Positions 23,596-33,702 of a stretch of 64,000 nucleotides of DNA are shown one piece after another. The stretch spans positions 1 through 64,000 of the forward strand of contig NZ_JAAOIY010000008.1 of NCBI RefSeq assembly GCF_013184495.1, given 5' to 3'. Made by a program: the position numbers and the translations under genes. The notes below the pieces were generated by a model. That model was not told the DNA's origin. It did not search any database and saw only the letters and a list, made by a program, of their open reading frames with translations. This DNA comes from Sporosarcina jiandibaonis. Its GTDB lineage: Bacteria > Bacillota > Bacilli > Bacillales_A > Planococcaceae. Every line of letters starts with the position of its first letter. The first letter of the stretch is position 1.

Positions 23596-23886
23596 ATGAC
23601 GAAAGTTACAAAAGAAGAATTGCTTGCAGTTGCTGATCGTGCAATGCTTGCCTTGACAGATGAAGAAGCGGATCTTTTTACTGAAGATTTAGCGACATTC
23701 ATCGGATATGCTGATAAACTAAATGAATTGGATTTGGAGAACGTTGTTCCAATGACGCATGCGCTACAACAAATTAACGTGATGCGCGAAGACGTGGAAC
23801 GAGATGTTCTGGACCGCGATGAAATGCTGAGAAGCGTGAAAGAACATCAAAATGGCGAAATTAAAGTACCGACAATTCTTTCATAA
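23596..23886 (+). CDS. gatC: Asp-tRNA(Asn)/Glu-tRNA(Gln) amidotransferase subunit C
   Basis: 96 aa, the small subunit that wraps GatA and GatB. Typical features: [15 protein letters not shown] at the start and [11 protein letters not shown] near residue 50. Strong site AAAGGAGG before ATG 23596. First gene of gatCAB. Confidence 0.95.
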   Translation: MTKVTKEELLAVADRAMLALTDEEADLFTEDLATFIGYADKLNELDLENVVPMTHALQQINVMREDVERDVLDRDEMLRSVKEHQNGEIKVPTILS

Positions 23887-23906
23887 AAGCCCAAGGAGGA
23901 AATCCA

Positions 23907-25370
23907 ATGACATTACTTAATAAGACGACGGCGGAACTTCAGTCGCTGTTACATAATAAAGAAATAACCATTAAAGAACTCACTGAAGAAACATTTGCTC
24001 GCGTTGCTAAAACGGATGATAAGGTACAAGCCTTCATTTCTACCAACGAAGAGAAAGCCTTGGAAAGAGCCGAACAGTTGGATAACGAACCGGTTGAAAA
24101 CCGCGGTCCGCTATTTGGTTTGCCTGTGGGCATCAAAGATAATATTGTAACAAAAGGAATCACTACGACATCTGCAAGTCGTATGCTAGAAGATTTCATC
24201 CCTGTATACGATGCAACAGTCGTTGAGAAATTAAACCAAGCCGGTATGGTTTCAATCGGGAAACTGAATCTTGACGAGTTTGCGATGGGTTCAACAACAG
24301 AAACATCTGCATTCAAAACAACGTGTAATCCTTGGAACCTTGACCATGTCCCTGGCGGCTCATCAGGCGGTTCTGCAGCAGCTGTTGCAGCAGGTGAAGT
24401 TCCTTTTGCATTAGGAACAGACACAGGCGGATCGATTCGCCAACCAGCGGCATTCTGCGGCGTTGTCGGCATGAAACCGACTTATGGACGAGTATCCCGT
24501 TATGGACTTATCGCGCTTGCATCCTCATTAGACCAAATCGGCCCGATTACGCGCACGGTTGAAGATAATGCGCTCCTTTTACAAGCAATCGCCGGACATG
24601 ATGAAAAGGACTCATCCTCTTCTTCGAAAGAAGTGCCTAATTATATCGAACATTTAACAGGCGATATTCGTGGAATCAAAATTGGCGTTCCGAAAGAATA
24701 TATGGGCGTAGGCGTTGGAGAAGATGCGAAGAATGCAGTACTCGAAGCCCTTAAAGTACTAGAATCACTCGGGGCAGAGTGGGAAGAAGTTTCGCTTCCG
24801 CATACAACATATGCACTCCCAGCGTATTATTATATTTCTTCCGCTGAAGCATCATCCAATCTCTCCCGCTATGACGGAGTACATTTTGGATATCGTTCTG
24901 AAGATGCAAAAAGTCTCGATGAAATCTACAGAAAGTCACGGGCAGAAAGCTTTGGACGTGACGTGAAACGACGTATTTTATTAGGTACCTATGCGTTAAG
25001 TGCCGGACATTACGAGGAATACTATAAAAAAGCGCAGAAAGCACGAATGTTAGTAGCGCAAGACTTTGCAAATGTCTTTTCCAAATACGATGTCATTATA
25101 AGTTCTGCAGCCCCGACAACAGCTTATAAAATCGATGGGGAACCAGATGATATCGTCACAAAATACATGGGCGACATTTTGACGACACCTATAAACCTTG
25201 CAGGTGTTCCGGCAATTTCTGTCCCTTGCGGATTTTCGAACGGACTTCCGTTAGGCTTGCAAATCATCGGAAATCACTTCGATGAGGCGACAATTTATAA
25301 AGTGGCACATGCGTACGAACAAGCAACCGATTTCCATAAACGCACTCCGGCCATATGGGAGGAGAAATAA
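23907..25370 (+). CDS. gatA: Asp-tRNA(Asn)/Glu-tRNA(Gln) amidotransferase subunit A
   Basis: 487 aa amidase-signature enzyme that releases ammonia from glutamine for GatB. The Ser-cisSer-Lys triad is complete: Lys in GIKDNI near residue 79, Ser in PGGSSGGS near 154 and Ser in [11 protein letters not shown] near 178. Unlike PurQ in this window, this glutaminase looks fully active. AAGGAGG lies before ATG 23907. Confidence 0.97.
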   Translation: MTLLNKTTAELQSLLHNKEITIKELTEETFARVAKTDDKVQAFISTNEEKALERAEQLDNEPVENRGPLFGLPVGIKDNIVTKGITTTSASRMLEDFIPVYDATVVEKLNQAGMVSIGKLNLDEFAMGSTTETSAFKTTCNPWNLDHVPGGSSGGSAAAVAAGEVPFALGTDTGGSIRQPAAFCGVVGMKPTYGRVSRYGLIALASSLDQIGPITRTVEDNALLLQAIAGHDEKDSSSSSKEVPNYIEHLTGDIRGIKIGVPKEYMGVGVGEDAKNAVLEALKVLESLGAEWEEVSLPHTTYALPAYYYISSAEASSNLSRYDGVHFGYRSEDAKSLDEIYRKSRAESFGRDVKRRILLGTYALSAGHYEEYYKKAQKARMLVAQDFANVFSKYDVIISSAAPTTAYKIDGEPDDIVTKYMGDILTTPINLAGVPAISVPCGFSNGLPLGLQIIGNHFDEATIYKVAHAYEQATDFHKRTPAIWEEK

Positions 25371-25372
25371 CG

Positions 25373-26803
25373 ATGAATTTTGAAACAATAATCGGACTAG
25401 AAGTTCACGTCGAATTAAAAACAAACACAAAAATCTTTTCTTCTGCACCATCCCATTTCGGTGCAGAACCAAATAAAAATATTCACGTAACCGACTTGGC
25501 CTATCCTGGCGTTATGCCCGTATTGAATAAATCGGTCGTCGATTTTGGCATGAAAGCTGCGATGGCGCTGAATTGTGACATTGCTGATGTCATGCATTTC
25601 GATCGAAAGCATTATTTTTACCCGGATAATCCGAAAGCGTACCAGATTTCTCAAGAAGATCGTCCTATCGGCGTTGGCGGATGGGTTGAAATTGAAGTGG
25701 ATGGCAAGAAGAAAAAAATCAGATTGAACCGAATCCATCTTGAAGAAGATGCGGGTAAACTGACGCATACGGAACACGGATATTCACTCGTCGATTTGAA
25801 CCGACAAGGAACACCGCTAATTGAAATCGTTTCAGAAGCGGACATTCGTTCTGCGGACGAGGCATACGCTTTTCTTGAAAAGTTAAAAGCGATTATCGAG
25901 TACACAGGCGTGTCAGATTGCCGCATGGAGGAAGGTTCGCTTCGTTGTGACGCTAATATTTCATTGCGTCCAGTCGGTCAGAAAGAATTTGGCACGAAGA
26001 CGGAACTGAAAAACTTGAACTCCTTTAACTTTGTTAGAAGAGGAATCATTAAAGAAGTGGAACGTCAAGAAAAAATCTTGCTTTCAGGCGGTGTAATTGA
26101 GCAAGAAACGCGTCGTTATGACGAATCAACTGGAGACACCGTGCTCATGCGTATCAAAGGGTCAGCGGATGATTACCGTTTCATTAATGATCCGGACTTA
26201 CCGGAAATTCATATTGATGAGGATTGGAAAGCGCGTATTCGTGCTGAAATTCCAGAACTGCCGGATGCGCGTAAAGATCGTTATATGAATGAACTCGGCC
26301 TACCAGCTTATGATGCAATGGTATTGACATTGACGAAAGAAATGTCCGATTTCTATGAAGCGACAGTTGAAGCGGGCGCAGATCCTAAATTGGCCTCTAA
26401 CTGGTTAATGGGAGAAGTATCTGCATATCTGAATGCTGAACAAAAAGAACTTGCGGAGACTAAACTTACTCCTGAAGGGCTTACCAGCATGATCAAGCTC
26501 ATCGAAGACGGAACGATTTCTTCTAAAATCGCGAAGAAAGTATTTAAGGAACTGATTGAAAAAGGCGGTATCGCTGATGACATCGTTAAGGCGAAAGGAC
26601 TTGTCCAAATTTCGGACGAAGGCACACTTCGCAAGATGGTCGCTGAAACGCTCGAAGCAAATCCTCAATCGATCGTCGACTATAAAGACGGTAAAGGCCG
26701 CGCGCTAGGCTTCCTAGTAGGGCAAATTATGAAAGCATCTAAAGGACAAGCAAACCCGCAACTTGTCAATAAAATCCTTCTTGAGGAAATTGAGAAACAT
26801 TAA
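25373..26803 (+). CDS. gatB: Asp-tRNA(Asn)/Glu-tRNA(Gln) amidotransferase subunit B
   Basis: 476 aa, the kinase/transamidase subunit. It opens with [16 protein letters not shown], carries the [17 protein letters not shown] tRNA/ATP motif, and ends in a YqeY-like helical tail (about residues 330-476). ATG 25373 follows GGGAGGAG, 2 nt after the gatA stop. Confidence 0.97.
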   Translation: MNFETIIGLEVHVELKTNTKIFSSAPSHFGAEPNKNIHVTDLAYPGVMPVLNKSVVDFGMKAAMALNCDIADVMHFDRKHYFYPDNPKAYQISQEDRPIGVGGWVEIEVDGKKKKIRLNRIHLEEDAGKLTHTEHGYSLVDLNRQGTPLIEIVSEADIRSADEAYAFLEKLKAIIEYTGVSDCRMEEGSLRCDANISLRPVGQKEFGTKTELKNLNSFNFVRRGIIKEVERQEKILLSGGVIEQETRRYDESTGDTVLMRIKGSADDYRFINDPDLPEIHIDEDWKARIRAEIPELPDARKDRYMNELGLPAYDAMVLTLTKEMSDFYEATVEAGADPKLASNWLMGEVSAYLNAEQKELAETKLTPEGLTSMIKLIEDGTISSKIAKKVFKELIEKGGIADDIVKAKGLVQISDEGTLRKMVAETLEANPQSIVDYKDGKGRALGFLVGQIMKASKGQANPQLVNKILLEEIEKH

Positions 26804-26813
26804 TTTAAACTAT

Positions 26814-26858
26814 ACGTCCTATGAATGACTGTACCAGTCGTTCCATAGGACGTTTTTT
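26814..26858 (+). terminator. gatCAB terminator
   Basis: ACGTCCTATG...CATAGGACGT, a long nearly perfect stem extended by AATGACT/AGTCGTT around loop GTACC, then T6. Confidence 0.92.
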
Positions 26859-26942
26859 AGATTCACATCCTTCCAAACGAACCGTGGAAGTTGATTAGCA
26901 ATTGAGGAAAACGTACAATTGATGGAAGGGAGTGTGTTGTCC

Positions 26943-27509
26943 ATGAAAACTGAAAAACAATATTTCGATGAAGCAATTTCACTCAAATCGTATATGGATC
27001 AAATGAAGAGCCACAAAGAAAACTCGCATCGTATTTATGAGCAATTCGAATGCCCGCAAGACGATGAATTTATCGCACTTTTGAAGACGGTAAACCCCGA
27101 AATCCTTGTCATTACGGAGGACTGGTGCGGGGACGCAATGATGAACAACGCGATACTTCGAAAAATAGCGGAAGCGGCTGATTTGGATGTTCGTGCAGTC
27201 TATCGGGACGAGGATACGACGTTAATCGATCGACACTTAACGAATGGCGGTCGATCGATCCCGAAGTATTTACTACTAGGAAACGATGGAGAAGTCGTGG
27301 CAGAATGGGGTCCGCGTGCTAGCCAACTTCAAGACTATATTTTAAAACTCAGGGAGTCATTGCCTTCAAAGGATGCACCTGAATATATTGAAAAACAAAA
27401 AGAATTTATTTCTCGAATTACTTCAGAATACACGACGAAACCCGAATATTGGCTGGCTGTTTACGAGGATATTCGTAAGACTTTCATGCCGGTATTGCAA
27501 AACGCGTAA
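26943..27509 (+). CDS. Thioredoxin-like protein with a WCGD motif
   Basis: 188 aa, thioredoxin fold. The active-site position reads DWCGDA near residue 61, with one Cys in place of the usual CxxC, so it is not a classical disulfide oxidoreductase; single-Cys members of this family are of unknown role. A cis-Pro segment RSIPKY follows near 107. Start ATG 26943 with GGAAGGGAG 10 nt upstream. It stands alone behind the gat terminator and just before dgkB. Confidence 0.8.
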   Translation: MKTEKQYFDEAISLKSYMDQMKSHKENSHRIYEQFECPQDDEFIALLKTVNPEILVITEDWCGDAMMNNAILRKIAEAADLDVRAVYRDEDTTLIDRHLTNGGRSIPKYLLLGNDGEVVAEWGPRASQLQDYILKLRESLPSKDAPEYIEKQKEFISRITSEYTTKPEYWLAVYEDIRKTFMPVLQNA

Positions 27510-27548
27510 ACATTAATTTAAATGTATAGAAAGAAAGGGAATACTCGG

Positions 27549-28460
27549 ATGAAACGTGCCCGTATTATATATAATCCCACATCTGGTCGCGAAGTGTTTC
27601 GAAAACATCTCGGCGATGTGCTCGAACAGCTTGAAATAGCAGGTTATGAAACTTCTTGTCATGCAACGACGGGAGAAGGCGATGCAACCGAAGCGGCCAA
27701 AATAGCAGTAGAACGAGGTTTTGACCTTATTATTTGCGCAGGTGGCGATGGAACGCTCAACGAAGTTGTTGCAGGCGTCAGCCCTTTTGAAAAACGTCCC
27801 AAAATCGGACTAATTCCAATGGGAACAACAAACGATTTTTCTCGCGCCTTGCGAATTCCGCGCGATATTGGCGGTGCACTAGATGTCATTCTTAAGGGAG
27901 ATACCATTCCCGTTGATGTCGGATTAATGAATGATCGCCATTTTATTAACATTGCCGGCGGGGGAAGAATGACTGAGCTTACGTATGATGTGCCGAGCAA
28001 GTTGAAAACTGTCCTCGGTCAGCTGGCCTATTATTTAAAAGGAATTGAAATGTTGCCATCGATTAATTCTTCCCATGTAAGAATTGAATATGACGGGGAA
28101 GTCTTTGATGATGAAGCGATGATGTTCCTTGTTGGATTAACAAACTCAGTGGGCGGCTTCGAAAAACTTGCGCCTGATTCAAGTTTGAATGATGGTAAAT
28201 TCACGTTGCTAATTTTAAAGAAATGTAATATTGCTGAATTTATTCGCATTGTTTCGCTGGCCTTGCGCGGTGAACATATTGACGATCCGCTCGTTATTTC
28301 AAGCAAAGCGGAAAAAATCGTCGTCACATCTTCAGAAGAAGTTCTCTTGAATTTGGACGGCGAATACGGCGGGGTATTGCCAGCGACCTTTAAAAACTTA
28401 TACCGCCATATTGAAATGTTTGCGCCATTAGACGAATTGAGAGAACAGGATTTGGTATAA
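27549..28460 (+). CDS. dgkB: Diacylglycerol kinase
   Basis: 303 aa soluble lipid kinase that recycles diacylglycerol to phosphatidic acid. YNPTSGRE at the start, the GGDGTLNE nucleotide motif near residue 66, and a C-terminal beta domain (LLNLDGEYGG) match DgkB/YerQ. ATG 27549 follows AAAGGGA. Position after gatB matches B. subtilis yerQ. Confidence 0.94.
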   Translation: MKRARIIYNPTSGREVFRKHLGDVLEQLEIAGYETSCHATTGEGDATEAAKIAVERGFDLIICAGGDGTLNEVVAGVSPFEKRPKIGLIPMGTTNDFSRALRIPRDIGGALDVILKGDTIPVDVGLMNDRHFINIAGGGRMTELTYDVPSKLKTVLGQLAYYLKGIEMLPSINSSHVRIEYDGEVFDDEAMMFLVGLTNSVGGFEKLAPDSSLNDGKFTLLILKKCNIAEFIRIVSLALRGEHIDDPLVISSKAEKIVVTSSEEVLLNLDGEYGGVLPATFKNLYRHIEMFAPLDELREQDLV

Positions 28461-28464
28461 ACGT

Positions 28465-28511
28465 AAAAAGTTGTATGCACAGTCATTAAATGACTTGCAT
28501 ACAACTTTTTT
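28465..28511. terminator. Bidirectional terminator, dgkB/NUDIX
   Basis: AAAAAGTTGTATGC pairs with GCATACAACTTTTT, with an inner AGTCATT/AATGACT stem. T runs on both strands. It serves the convergent dgkB and NUDIX genes. Confidence 0.9.
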
Positions 28512-28941
28512 ATGTTAAGAAATTTATCGCTTCGTCTTGGTTTCCCGCGAGTTCGGGAATCTGATCTATCGGAACAAATCGATGACAAAATGTCATCCCT
28601 TCGTCTTTGCCATTCCCCTTGACAATATGTTCCCATTTCTTGTCATTGTCTCCAATGTAGGAAAGATGGAAAATTGTGCGTTCATAAATCTTGTTTTTAT
28701 GTTCGGGAAAGTACTTGTTTTTAATTACCTTGCCCTTGAGCTCGAGGTTTTCGCGAGTAATCCCGGTTTCCTCTTCGATTTCACGGTATAGTGCGTCGAT
28801 GATCAATTCATCACTTTCGATTGTACCGCCTGGAACTTGTATGCCGGCGTCGGGGTTGTCTTTTTGTTGGAAAACGAGAATTTCCCAATCCGGTTCTTCG
28901 CCTCTTGTAATATAAGCTAGTACTTTTCTTTTGGTTTTCAT
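28510..28941 (-). CDS. NUDIX hydrolase
   Basis: 143 aa. The NUDIX box is present: GGTIESDELIIDALYREIEE, continuing ETGI, near residues 38-61, which binds Mg and cleaves nucleoside diphosphate derivatives. The substrate is not predictable. Minus-strand start ATG at 28941 follows AGAGGTGAAGG. Convergent with dgkB and sharing its terminator. Confidence 0.88.
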   Translation of the reverse strand: MKTKRKVLAYITRGEEPDWEILVFQQKDNPDAGIQVPGGTIESDELIIDALYREIEEETGITRENLELKGKVIKNKYFPEHKNKIYERTIFHLSYIGDNDKKWEHIVKGNGKDEGMTFCHRFVPIDQIPELAGNQDEAINFLT

Positions 28942-29127
28942 TTGCCTTCACCTCTTGGGCTTATTCTTTCATTATACCTAAGATTCATACTATTCTCAAG
29001 TGTTTGTTGCTGAATTGTCGGATATTGGTCATAAAAGGTTCACTATTTGAAGTTAATAGCGGAGTTAATGTTGGGTATAGCGGGTATATGATATAGGGAA
29101 GAATGACTTTTGAAAGGACGTGCCTGG

Positions 29128-29223
29128 ATGTATAAAAAACATGAAAAACGTCTTATTTGGCTGGTCTTCATTATCGCAGGAATTATGCTCCTCTCAATCG
29201 TCGGTCGAATTTTTGGGAGTTGA
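29128..29223 (+). CDS. 31-aa single-span membrane peptide upstream of cydA
   Basis: Begins MYKKHEKRL, then a 19-residue hydrophobic span (IWLVFIIAGIMLLSIVG), then a short RIFGS tail. AAAGGACG lies 7 nt before ATG 29128. The stop overlaps the ribosome site of cydA (TGAAGGAGG), so the two are very likely cotranscribed. It is not like CydS, which is encoded at the other end. Role unknown; a small oxidase accessory subunit is possible. Confidence 0.6.
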   Translation: MYKKHEKRLIWLVFIIAGIMLLSIVGRIFGS

Positions 29224-29237
29224 AGGAGGTAATTTGA

Positions 29238-30584
29238 TTGGGAAATGAAGAAGCTGTATTTTTTTCGCGCGTATTAACGGAAACCACATTATCATTCCAC
29301 ATTATCTACGCAACAATTGGCGTAGGGGTTCCTTTAATGATTATGATCGCCCAATGGGTCGGAATAAAGAAAAATGACGAGCATTATATTTTGCTGGCAA
29401 GACGATGGGCAAGAGGATTCATCATTACCGTCGCGGTCGGAGTTGTAACCGGAACTGCAATCGGTTTGCAGTTGTCGTTGTTGTGGCCGAACTTCATGGA
29501 GCTTGCAGGAAATGTCATCGCGCTGCCGTTATTTATGGAAACGTTCGCGTTCTTTTTTGAAGCGATTTTCCTTGGCATCTATTTATACACTTGGGATCGG
29601 TTTGAAAACCAGAAAAAACATTTGCTTTTGCTTATTCCAGTTGCAATCGGCGCATCCTTTTCAGCTGTTTTTATCACGATGGTAAACGCATTTATGAACG
29701 CGCCGCGCGGATTTGACATCGTGAATGGGGAATTAATCAATATTAACCCGCTCGTAGCGATGTTTAACCCGGCAATGCCGACGAAAGTGGCGCATGTTGT
29801 TGTGACTGCATATATGACTGCAGCTTTCGTTCTTGCAGCAATCGCTGCTTTTCGTTTATTAAAAGGATCCAATCATGAATATCACAAAAAAGCCCTTTAT
29901 TTGACGATGAAAATCGGACTAATCTTTGCAATTGCAACGGCTGTCATCGGAGATTTCTCCGGGAAGTATTTAGCTGAATACCAGCCTGAAAAACTTGCCG
30001 CGGCTGAATGGCATTTTGAAACTGAAGGAAACGCGCCGCTAATTATGTATGGTGTGCTCGACGATGGAGAAGTGAAATATGCGATAAAGATTCCGTATGC
30101 ATTAAGTATTCTCGCCCATAGCATACCGTCAGCAGAAGTAATCGGGCTTGATCAGTTTCCTGAAGATGAAATTCCGCCGCTCTATATCCATTACTTATTC
30201 GACATCATGGTGACCATCGGCGTGTGGATGGTTTTATTAGCGGCCGTATTCTGGATCGGCACCAAAAGACGTTGGAAAATGGTCACGACAAGATGGTTCC
30301 GCTGGTTAATCGTGCTCGGTGGACCGCTATCAATTATCGCGATTGAAGCAGGTTGGTGGCTGGCCGAAGTCGGGCGACAGCCGTGGGTTCTTCGTAAAAT
30401 CATGCGAACCCAAGATGCTGCGACAACAAGTGGTCATGTAGATACGATGCTTGTCTTGTTCTGTTTGCTTTATCTCATACTTGGTATCGGAAGCGTTGTC
30501 ATCTTAAGAAGGATGTTCCGAAAAAATCCAGTCGAACAAGAAATCGAAGACCGGAATATGGAGAAGGGCGGTGACATGCTATGA
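29238..30584 (+). CDS. cydA: Cytochrome bd ubiquinol oxidase subunit I (short Q-loop type)
   Basis: 448 aa integral membrane subunit, about nine spans, carrying haems b558, b595 and d. It oxidises quinol and reduces O2 to water. His21 (in SFHIIYATIG) and His in KVAHV near residue 183 are candidate haem ligands. The periplasmic Q-loop is short, as in the Geobacillus/YthA type. Start is TTG 29238, 8 nt after AAGGAGG. It overlaps cydB by 4 bp (ATGA). No cydCD genes are in the window. Confidence 0.93.
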   Translation: MGNEEAVFFSRVLTETTLSFHIIYATIGVGVPLMIMIAQWVGIKKNDEHYILLARRWARGFIITVAVGVVTGTAIGLQLSLLWPNFMELAGNVIALPLFMETFAFFFEAIFLGIYLYTWDRFENQKKHLLLLIPVAIGASFSAVFITMVNAFMNAPRGFDIVNGELININPLVAMFNPAMPTKVAHVVVTAYMTAAFVLAAIAAFRLLKGSNHEYHKKALYLTMKIGLIFAIATAVIGDFSGKYLAEYQPEKLAAAEWHFETEGNAPLIMYGVLDDGEVKYAIKIPYALSILAHSIPSAEVIGLDQFPEDEIPPLYIHYLFDIMVTIGVWMVLLAAVFWIGTKRRWKMVTTRWFRWLIVLGGPLSIIAIEAGWWLAEVGRQPWVLRKIMRTQDAATTSGHVDTMLVLFCLLYLILGIGSVVILRRMFRKNPVEQEIEDRNMEKGGDML

Positions 30585-31606
30585 GCCTAGAAATAATCGG
30601 CATAACGGTTCTTTGGACATTTCTATTCGGTTATATTCTAATCGGCGCGATTGACTTCGGAGCAGGGTTCTTTAACGCTTATAGTTTGCTCACAGGCAAG
30701 AAGCATATTTTAACAAATATCATTCAGCGCTATTTATCGCCGGTATGGGAAGTGACGAACGTTTTCCTCGTCTTCTTTTTCGTCGGGATCATCGGATTCT
30801 TTCCGAAAACAGCATTTTATTATGGCACGACGTTATTGGTTCCCGTCAGTATCGGGATTATCTTACTCGCGATTCGGGGTTCGTATTATGCGTTTGAAAC
30901 GTATGGGTCGCGCGGACATAAGGGCTATTCCTTCATGTATGGCCTTAGCGGGTTATTGCTTCCCGCGTCGTTATCGATTGTCCTGACGATTTCAGAAGGC
31001 GGTTTCGTCGAGATGGTGGACGGGAATCCCGTGCTCGATTATTGGTTATTGTTCACGAGTCCTTTGACTTGGTCTATCGTCGTTCTAAGTATTGCGGCGA
31101 CACTTTATATTTCTGCCGTATTTTTAACGTGGTACGCGAATAAAGCGCGTTACTTCGAAGCGGCAAATCTGTTGCGGAAATATGCGCTCATTTGGGCATT
31201 GCCGACAATCATTACAGCAGGCGGCATTATTTTCGAATTAAGAAGACACAACCCGGAGCATTATGCCAATATCCAAAATTTCTGGCCGATGTTTCTAATC
31301 TCATTTATCATGTTCATCGGGACGGTCTGGCTATTATGGATCCGTCGTAATTATGGGCTTGCGTTCATCTTGCTGGCAGGGCAATTCATATTTGCCTTCT
31401 TCGGATACGGCGCATCACATTACCCGTATTTGCTCTACCCGTACTTGACGATTTACGACAGTTTCACGAATCCAGCGATGGCGATTTCGTTAATTGTCGT
31501 GTTCATAATGGGACTCGGATTATTGATTCCGTCCTTGTATTTGCTAATGAGGTTGTTCCTATTTGACAAAGACTATGTCCGCGGAAAAAGTAAGCATCAT
31601 GCTTAA
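30581..31606 (+). CDS. cydB: Cytochrome bd ubiquinol oxidase subunit II
   Basis: 341 aa, eight to nine membrane spans, partner of CydA. The typical opening is LWTFLFGYILIGAIDFGAGF. ATG 30581 overlaps the cydA stop, so coupled. Similar to B. subtilis YthB and Geobacillus CydB. Confidence 0.93.
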   Translation: MSLEIIGITVLWTFLFGYILIGAIDFGAGFFNAYSLLTGKKHILTNIIQRYLSPVWEVTNVFLVFFFVGIIGFFPKTAFYYGTTLLVPVSIGIILLAIRGSYYAFETYGSRGHKGYSFMYGLSGLLLPASLSIVLTISEGGFVEMVDGNPVLDYWLLFTSPLTWSIVVLSIAATLYISAVFLTWYANKARYFEAANLLRKYALIWALPTIITAGGIIFELRRHNPEHYANIQNFWPMFLISFIMFIGTVWLLWIRRNYGLAFILLAGQFIFAFFGYGASHYPYLLYPYLTIYDSFTNPAMAISLIVVFIMGLGLLIPSLYLLMRLFLFDKDYVRGKSKHHA

Positions 31607-31621
31607 AGGGGGGAATTTATT

Positions 31622-31744
31622 GTGCTGAATAACTTTCTAATGTTTTACGCCCCATTCATTGTGCTCATCGGTTCGCTTGTTCTCGCATTTGTCGTGGCTC
31701 CGAAGGATGATGCGGTGAGGCGGCAGATTGATGAGGAAGAATAA
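31622..31744 (+). CDS. cydS: Cytochrome bd oxidase small subunit CydS
   Basis: 40 aa from GTG 31622, with AAAGGGGGG about 10 nt upstream. It has a FLMFYAPFIVLIGSLVLAF membrane span followed by an acidic tail (PKDD, DEEE). The FLxxYAP motif and position after cydB match CydS of the Geobacillus bd oxidase (a 33-aa subunit that stabilises haem b595). The gene is short and easily missed. Confidence 0.85.
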   Translation: MLNNFLMFYAPFIVLIGSLVLAFVVAPKDDAVRRQIDEEE

Positions 31745-31755
31745 GTAGGGAGGGG

Positions 31756-31962
31756 GCAGACGTCGTTATGGCGTCTGTTTTTTTTGAGGGGATAGTTCTT
31801 AAGTAATGATTTGCGGATATGTTTGTGAAAAGTGCGGAAATAAATGAGTATCTGACGGATAGCACCGGGAAAGTATCGGATATCGACACTAAATGTGCGA
31901 ATATCCATCGTAAAGCGTCGGATATATATCGCGATTCATTATCTACGTGTTAAACTATAGGC
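31756..31962. repeat. Dispersed intergenic repeat, copy A
   Basis: About 207 bp, related to 45128-45303. Shared blocks: ACGTCGTTATGGCGTCTG with a T run, AAGTAATGATTTGCG, TATGTTTGTGAAAA, GCGTCGGATATATAT and GTTAAACTATAGGC. It contains several CGGATAT-like units (GCGGATAT, TCGGATAT, GCGAATAT). It spans the whole gap between cydS and rlmCD. Confidence 0.8.
31757..31785 (+). terminator. cyd operon terminator
   Basis: CAGACG (31757-31762) pairs with CGTCTG (31772-31777), followed by T8. It is also the left end of repeat copy A. Confidence 0.85.
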
Positions 31963-31985
31963 ATATGAATTTTGGAGGAATAGTA

Positions 31986-33359
31986 ATGTCTTTTACTGTA
32001 AACAAAAATGATCGCCTCAACGTCTATGTGGAAGATTTAACGCATGATGGATCCGGTGTAGCAAAAGTGGACGGATACCCGCTTTTCATCCCCGGCGTGC
32101 TTCCAGGCGAAGAGGCTGAAATACAAGTGATGAAAACAATGAAACGGTACGGTTTCGCGAAGTTGATAAACGTGACGAAAGAGTCGCCAGACCGTGTTGC
32201 GCCCCCTTGTCATGTATTTTGGGAATGCGGCGGTTGCCAATTGCAACATTTATCTTACGAAGCACAACTGCGCCAAAAACAAAAAACGGTTCGCGACGTC
32301 ATGGAACGCATCGGGAAAATTCCGCATGTCCCCGTACATCCAGTCAAAGGCATGGATGACCCTTGGCGCTATCGGAACAAATCCCAAATTCCGTTCAGTG
32401 AACGAAACGGGGAAGTAGTTTCGGGTTTTTACCGATCTCGAACCCATCATATCGTCGACACGGATGTCTGCATTATTCAAGGCGAAGAAGCAGACGAAAT
32501 CATGTCCACCTTGAAACATGAAATGCATGCCATGGGGATTGAAGCATACGATGAGCGAACACACCGCGGCATGCTGCGTCATCTAATTGTCCGAAAAGCG
32601 CGTGCAACGGGCGAATTAATGGTCGTGCTTGTGACCCGTTCGAAAAAGTTTCCGCAAAAAGATGCTGCGATAGACCTCATTAAACGCGTCGTTCCCGATG
32701 TGACATCAATTATGCAAAACGTCAACAGCGAAAAAACCAACGTTATTTTTGGCAATAAAACACTCTTGCTCTACGGAAAACCATTCATCGTCGATACAAT
32801 AGGCGATATAAAATTTGAAATATCCGCACGCTCATTTTATCAAGTGAACTCCGAGCAGACAGAAGTGTTATACGGGCAAGCACTCGAATATGCTCAACTA
32901 ACAGGAACTGAATCTGTCATCGATGCCTATTGCGGGATCGGCACAATTTCACTGTTCCTCGCTCAAAACGCCCAAGAAGTTTACGGCGTCGAAATCGTTC
33001 CGCAAGCAATCGAAGATGCCAAACGAAACGCTGAATTGAACGGCATCGACAACGCCCATTTTGAAGCCGGTCCAGCAGAAGAGGTAATTCCTAAGTGGTA
33101 CGCTGAAGGAAAGCGATTTGACGTACTAGTCGTCGATCCTCCGCGTAAAGGCTGCGACGAGAAATTATTGGACACAATTTTGGAATATAAACCGAAACGC
33201 ATTGTCTACGTTTCATGTGATCCAGCGACACTTGCGCGAGATTTACGTATTTTGGAAGATGGAGGGTATCTTACGCAGGAAGTGCAGCCGGTGGATATGT
33301 TTCCGCAGAGTAGTCATGTAGAGTGTGTGGCTTGGTTGGAATTGGCTTTGTCTAGTTAA
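31986..33359 (+). CDS. rlmCD: 23S rRNA (uracil-C5)-methyltransferase RlmCD
   Basis: 457 aa. N-terminal TRAM domain, then Fe-S cysteines Cys75, Cys81 and Cys84 (CGGCQLQH) plus a fourth in DTDVC near residue 162. The SAM domain has [15 protein letters not shown] and [10 protein letters not shown], and the catalytic Cys lies in [12 protein letters not shown]. It methylates U747 and U1939 in Bacillus-type 23S rRNA. ATG 31986 follows GGAGGAATA. Confidence 0.93.
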   Translation: MSFTVNKNDRLNVYVEDLTHDGSGVAKVDGYPLFIPGVLPGEEAEIQVMKTMKRYGFAKLINVTKESPDRVAPPCHVFWECGGCQLQHLSYEAQLRQKQKTVRDVMERIGKIPHVPVHPVKGMDDPWRYRNKSQIPFSERNGEVVSGFYRSRTHHIVDTDVCIIQGEEADEIMSTLKHEMHAMGIEAYDERTHRGMLRHLIVRKARATGELMVVLVTRSKKFPQKDAAIDLIKRVVPDVTSIMQNVNSEKTNVIFGNKTLLLYGKPFIVDTIGDIKFEISARSFYQVNSEQTEVLYGQALEYAQLTGTESVIDAYCGIGTISLFLAQNAQEVYGVEIVPQAIEDAKRNAELNGIDNAHFEAGPAEEVIPKWYAEGKRFDVLVVDPPRKGCDEKLLDTILEYKPKRIVYVSCDPATLARDLRILEDGGYLTQEVQPVDMFPQSSHVECVAWLELALSS

Positions 33360-33397
33360 AATAAACACCTATTATTTCCGAATGTTATTCAATAAAG

Positions 33398-33432
33398 TCC
33401 CGGGTTTGATCCACTACAAACTCGGGGTTTTC
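33398..33432 (+). terminator. rlmCD terminator
   Basis: CCCGGGTTTG (33399-33408) pairs with CAAACTCGGG (33417-33426) around a short loop, followed by TTTT. Confidence 0.88.
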
Positions 33433-33693
33433 TATGTGGAAAGCCATAGGACTCTGTTAGAACCCCAGTACTAATCCAATAGGGCTTCCGGGTTCGGAAT
33501 TGAGGGAAACCGGGGAAACAGTCAGGAATTGCGACAGATGATGGGGTCGCGATTCATTATAAGGAACAAGAAATCTTTAAAGTAGTTAGCTCGAACCTTC
33601 TGCCAAGGCCTATAGAGATTCTTTTGAAAAGAAGATTATAGAAACAGAACTTCAAACAGAATTTTTAGGAGGGTCTTATTTAACTAAAGGAGA
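33433..33693 (+). pseudogene. Gene debris upstream of the Nif3-like pseudogene
   Basis: No intact gene. Two protein-like stretches in different frames: one around 33525-33640 (ATDDGVAIHYKEQEIFK...) ending in a stop, and one from about 33598 (AYRDSFEKKIIETEL... to FLGGSYLTKGE) ending at TGA 33695. These look like the frameshifted C-terminal part of a lost gene. I do not recognise the family. Confidence 0.4.
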
Positions 33694-33702
33694 GTGAGAA
33701 AT

